A DNA stretch of 7,372 nt from Persephonella sp964519345 (GTDB lineage Bacteria > Aquificota > Aquificia > Aquificales > Hydrogenothermaceae): contig CAZFKX010000013.1 in assembly GCA_964519345.1 (NCBI GenBank), positions 1 to 7,372 of the forward strand, written 5' to 3'. Every line of letters begins with the position of its first letter. The first letter of the stretch is position 1. The translations under genes and the position numbers were made by a program. The notes beneath the pieces were generated by a model. The model saw only the letters and a program-made list of their open reading frames with translations. It ran no database searches and had not been told where the DNA came from. Of this stretch, positions 6,220 through 7,372 are shown one piece after another.

Positions 6220-6248
6220 AATATAACCGAAAAAAAACCGAAAATCAA
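6220..6248 (-). promoter_or_regulatory. Promoter of the lexA operon
   Basis: On the minus strand TTGATT (6248-6243), exactly 17 bases, then TATATT (6225-6220). The start point would fall near 6213, giving a very short leader of about 14 bases that begins at the ribosome binding site. It is the only promoter I can find for lexA and the three genes behind it. Confidence 0.65.
6225..6242 (-). promoter_or_regulatory. Putative LexA operator: direct repeat TTCGGTT, 11-bp period
   Basis: AACCGAA occurs on the plus strand at 6225-6231 and again at 6236-6242 (TTCGGTT twice on the minus strand), with four bases between copies. Almost all of it lies in the spacer between -35 and -10 of the lexA promoter. 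Known alphaproteobacterial LexA boxes are also direct repeats with 11-bp period (GTTC-N7-GTTC), whereas E. coli and Bacillus boxes are inverted. Bound repressor here would block RNA polymerase. No second copy of the paired motif was seen in the window. Confidence 0.55.
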
Positions 6249-6260
6249 GTCTTAAATGCT

Positions 6261-6281
6261 GTAGGATTTAGGATAATCTAC
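6261..6281 (+). repeat. Imperfect hairpin with bulged G, possible IS200/IS605 left-end hairpin
   Basis: GTAG-G-ATT pairs with AATCTAC, leaving G6265 bulged and a six-base loop. TnpA enzymes of the IS200/IS605 family recognise end hairpins that often carry a bulged or mispaired base. It lies just outside two perfect hairpins and before tnpA. The true element boundary cannot be fixed because the right end is outside the window. Confidence 0.3.
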
Positions 6282-6291
6282 ACTTTTAATC

Positions 6292-6311
6292 CTCCTCACT
6301 AAAGTGAGGAG
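6292..6311 (+). repeat. Perfect hairpin, 8-bp stem, in the IS left end
   Basis: CTCCTCAC (6292-6299) pairs with GTGAGGAG (6304-6311) around loop TAAA. It has no T-run on either side, so it is not a standard terminator. Left ends of IS200-type elements carry such hairpins, either as transposase recognition structures or to block incoming transcription. Confidence 0.6.
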
Positions 6312-6322
6312 ATACAAAAGCG

Positions 6323-6343
6323 GTCGTTTGCTTTGCAAACGAC
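6323..6343 (+). repeat. Perfect hairpin, 9-bp stem, in the IS left end
   Basis: GTCGTTTGC (6323-6331) pairs with GCAAACGAC (6335-6343) around loop TTT. It is the second strong hairpin in the leader of tnpA, 11 bases after the first, with no following T-run. It probably belongs to the subterminal or leader structure of the insertion sequence. Confidence 0.6.
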
Positions 6344-6626
6344 AACAAATTACCGTTTAACTATATGATTTTCAATTTAATCTTATATAATTTGCTTTTA
6401 ATCGCTTGCCACCTTATACTATATGTGTTATGGGTAATAAAAGTTTGAAGCCTAACATTAAAAGAGCAAGAACGTGCGTTTATAACTGTAATTATCATAT
6501 TGTTTTTTCCACAAAATACAGAAGGAAAGTTTTAACTGCTGAAGTTGAAGAATATATGAAACAAGTTTTACAGGAAATAGCTGAAGAAAAAGGATTTGAG
6601 ATTGCTATGATAGAAGTTGGTGAACA

Positions 6627-6641
6627 CAATTTTCTAAATTG
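6627..6641 (+). repeat. Palindromic insert 1 in tnpA, flanked by 8-bp direct repeats
   Basis: CAATTT-TCT-AAATTG is an inverted repeat. It sits between two copies of GGTGAACA (6619-6626 and 6643-6650), with a third partial copy GTGAAC at 6653-6658. The block separates IEVGE from DHVH of the transposase and shifts the frame by one. Confidence 0.6.
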
Positions 6642-6843
6642 AGGTGAACAAAGTGAACCAAGACCACGTGCATATATTTGCATCAGCTCACCCTAAAATA
6701 GCTCCGTCTTACATAGTCAAAATGATAAAAGGAATAACAGCAAGAAAATTGTTTTTAAAATTTCCACAATTGAAAAAGAAATTATGGAAAGGACATCTAT
6801 GGAACCCATCATATTACATAGAGACAATAGGTTCTATAAGTGG

Positions 6844-6859
6844 CAAATCTATAGATTTG
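6844..6859 (+). repeat. Palindromic insert 2 in tnpA, flanked by 7-bp direct repeats
   Basis: CAAATCTATAGATTTG is a perfect 16-bp palindrome. It lies between two copies of CTATAAG (6834-6840 and 6865-6871) and separates GSIS from DVIKKYIENQ of the transposase, bringing in the TAG stop at 6875-6877. Like insert 1, the palindrome begins CAA and ends TTG followed by AG. Confidence 0.55.
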
Positions 6860-6915
6860 AGTGACTATAAGGAGTAGGATGTTATAAAAAAATATATAGA
6901 GAACCAAAAAAAGAT

Positions 6916-7372
6916 ATGATTGTAGAGTATGTATATAGATTTCGGCTTTATCCAGATGAAAAGCAACTGCAGTTTTTAAACACCCAATTTGGACACTGTA
7001 GATTTGTATACAACAAACTACTGGAAATATCTAAGAAAGAGTTTGAAGGAAAAGCAGTAAAATGGAACTACTACGAATATAAGAAATTACTACCACAATT
7101 AAAGCAAGAATACACATTTTTAAAAGAAACAAACAGCCAAAGCCTACAGGAAACAGTAAAAAACCTTGATAGAGCATACAAAAACTTTTTCAAAGGACAG
7201 GCAGATTTTCCAAAATTCAAAAAGAAAAAGTCAAAACAAACGATACATATACCACAGCATTTTGAAATAGAAAGAGTAAGCAAGAAAAGAGGACTACTCA
7301 AAATACCAAAACTAAAAACAAAAATACCTATAAAAATGCATAGAGAAATAAAAGGAAAGATAAGAAGTATAA
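6916..7372 (+). CDS. tnpB: TnpB (IS605 OrfB), N-terminal part, runs off the window
   Basis: 152 codons are open to the right edge with no stop. TnpB is the RNA-guided DNA nuclease of IS200/IS605 elements, related to the ancestors of Cas12. Visible family blocks are YRFRLYPDEKQLQFLNTQFG with CRFVYNKLL (helix-turn-helix OrfB domain, residues about 6-36), SQSLQETVKNLDRAYKNFF with DFPKFKKKK (75-106), and the wedge-like part LLKIPKLKTKIPIKMHREIKGKIRSI (127-152). The RuvC-like catalytic domain, zinc ribbon and omega-RNA region lie beyond the window. The ATG at 6916 overlaps the end of tnpA (ATGA), as is usual for this family, so translation was probably coupled. Unlike tnpA, the visible part is intact. 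Confidence 0.92.
   Translation, partial: MIVEYVYRFRLYPDEKQLQFLNTQFGHCRFVYNKLLEISKKEFEGKAVKWNYYEYKKLLPQLKQEYTFLKETNSQSLQETVKNLDRAYKNFFKGQADFPKFKKKKSKQTIHIPQHFEIERVSKKRGLLKIPKLKTKIPIKMHREIKGKIRSI

Larger units (their letters stand above)
6430..6919 (+). pseudogene. tnpA: IS200/IS605 Y1 transposase TnpA, disrupted twice
   Basis: A TnpA normally has about 140 residues and cuts and joins single-stranded DNA ends using an HUH pair and one tyrosine. Here the N-terminal part reads from ATG 6430 (YNCNYHIVFSTKYRRKVL; GFEIAMIEVGE) and stops at the TGA at 6640-6642. The next part lies in the +1 frame from about 6644: QDHVHIFASAHPKIAPS with the HUH pair, TARKLFLKFPQLKKKLW, GHLWNPSYYIETIGSIS. A TAG at 6875-6877 interrupts it, and the same frame then gives DVIKKYIENQKKI, the catalytic-tyrosine helix, ending at the TGA at 6917-6919. 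Compared with family members, about 37 bases are extra before DHVH and about 33-36 before DVIKKY, each containing a palindrome. No Shine-Dalgarno site is seen before ATG 6430; an upstream in-frame TTG at 6406 would add eight residues unlike TnpA. Probably inactive as written. Confidence 0.88.

Noticed and set aside
6292..6343. The two perfect hairpins as rho-independent terminators
   Set aside because: Neither is followed by a T-run on either strand. Their place before tnpA fits insertion-sequence end or leader structure better.
7071..7301. Minus-strand open frame opposite tnpB
   Set aside because: Antisense to clearly conserved TnpB blocks, with no family resemblance or start signal.

Overview
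AT-rich window from a thermophilic bacterium. The best fit is Aquificota, perhaps Hydrogenothermaceae such as Persephonella or Sulfurihydrogenibium. This rests on the base composition, a futalosine-pathway menaquinone gene, a stand-alone MnmC2-type tRNA methyltransferase (known from Aquifex) and frequent TTG starts. The assignment is an inference.

Layout. (1) At the left edge, reading leftwards, are the first 23 codons of an HD-domain protein, most likely Cas10/Csm1 of a type III CRISPR system, behind a good promoter. (2) A rightward, tightly packed operon (306-2716) encodes MqnA, a FAH-family hydrolase, MnmC2 and a small exported protein. (3) A leftward four-gene operon (6199-2698) encodes LexA, a short RecA/Rad51-like protein with a degenerate P-loop, an 85-residue helical protein, and a family B DNA polymerase of archaeal flavour. 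The polymerase reading frame is broken once, at an A9-G run. The only promoter I see for this operon lies before lexA and carries a direct repeat with 11-bp period in its spacer, a probable LexA operator. (4) At the right is an IS200/IS605-family element: a hairpin-rich left end, a tnpA broken by two small palindromic insertions, and the open N-terminal part of tnpB running off the edge.

The most notable content is region 3. A LexA-headed operon ending in a family B polymerase with a decayed proofreading domain, together with a RecA-like partner lacking a normal P-loop, resembles the SOS mutagenesis cassette imuA-imuB-dnaE2 in logic but uses a different polymerase family. The polymerase can be made full length only by a -1 ribosomal frameshift or transcriptional slippage at the A9-G run, unless the run is a sequencing error or a mutation. 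The same run, in the same codon phase, occurs in mqnA, where the zero frame is the productive one. This makes a natural internal control.

No stretch over 300 bases lacks a gene. The two gaps (70-305 and 6200-6429) hold promoters and the insertion-sequence left end, as listed.
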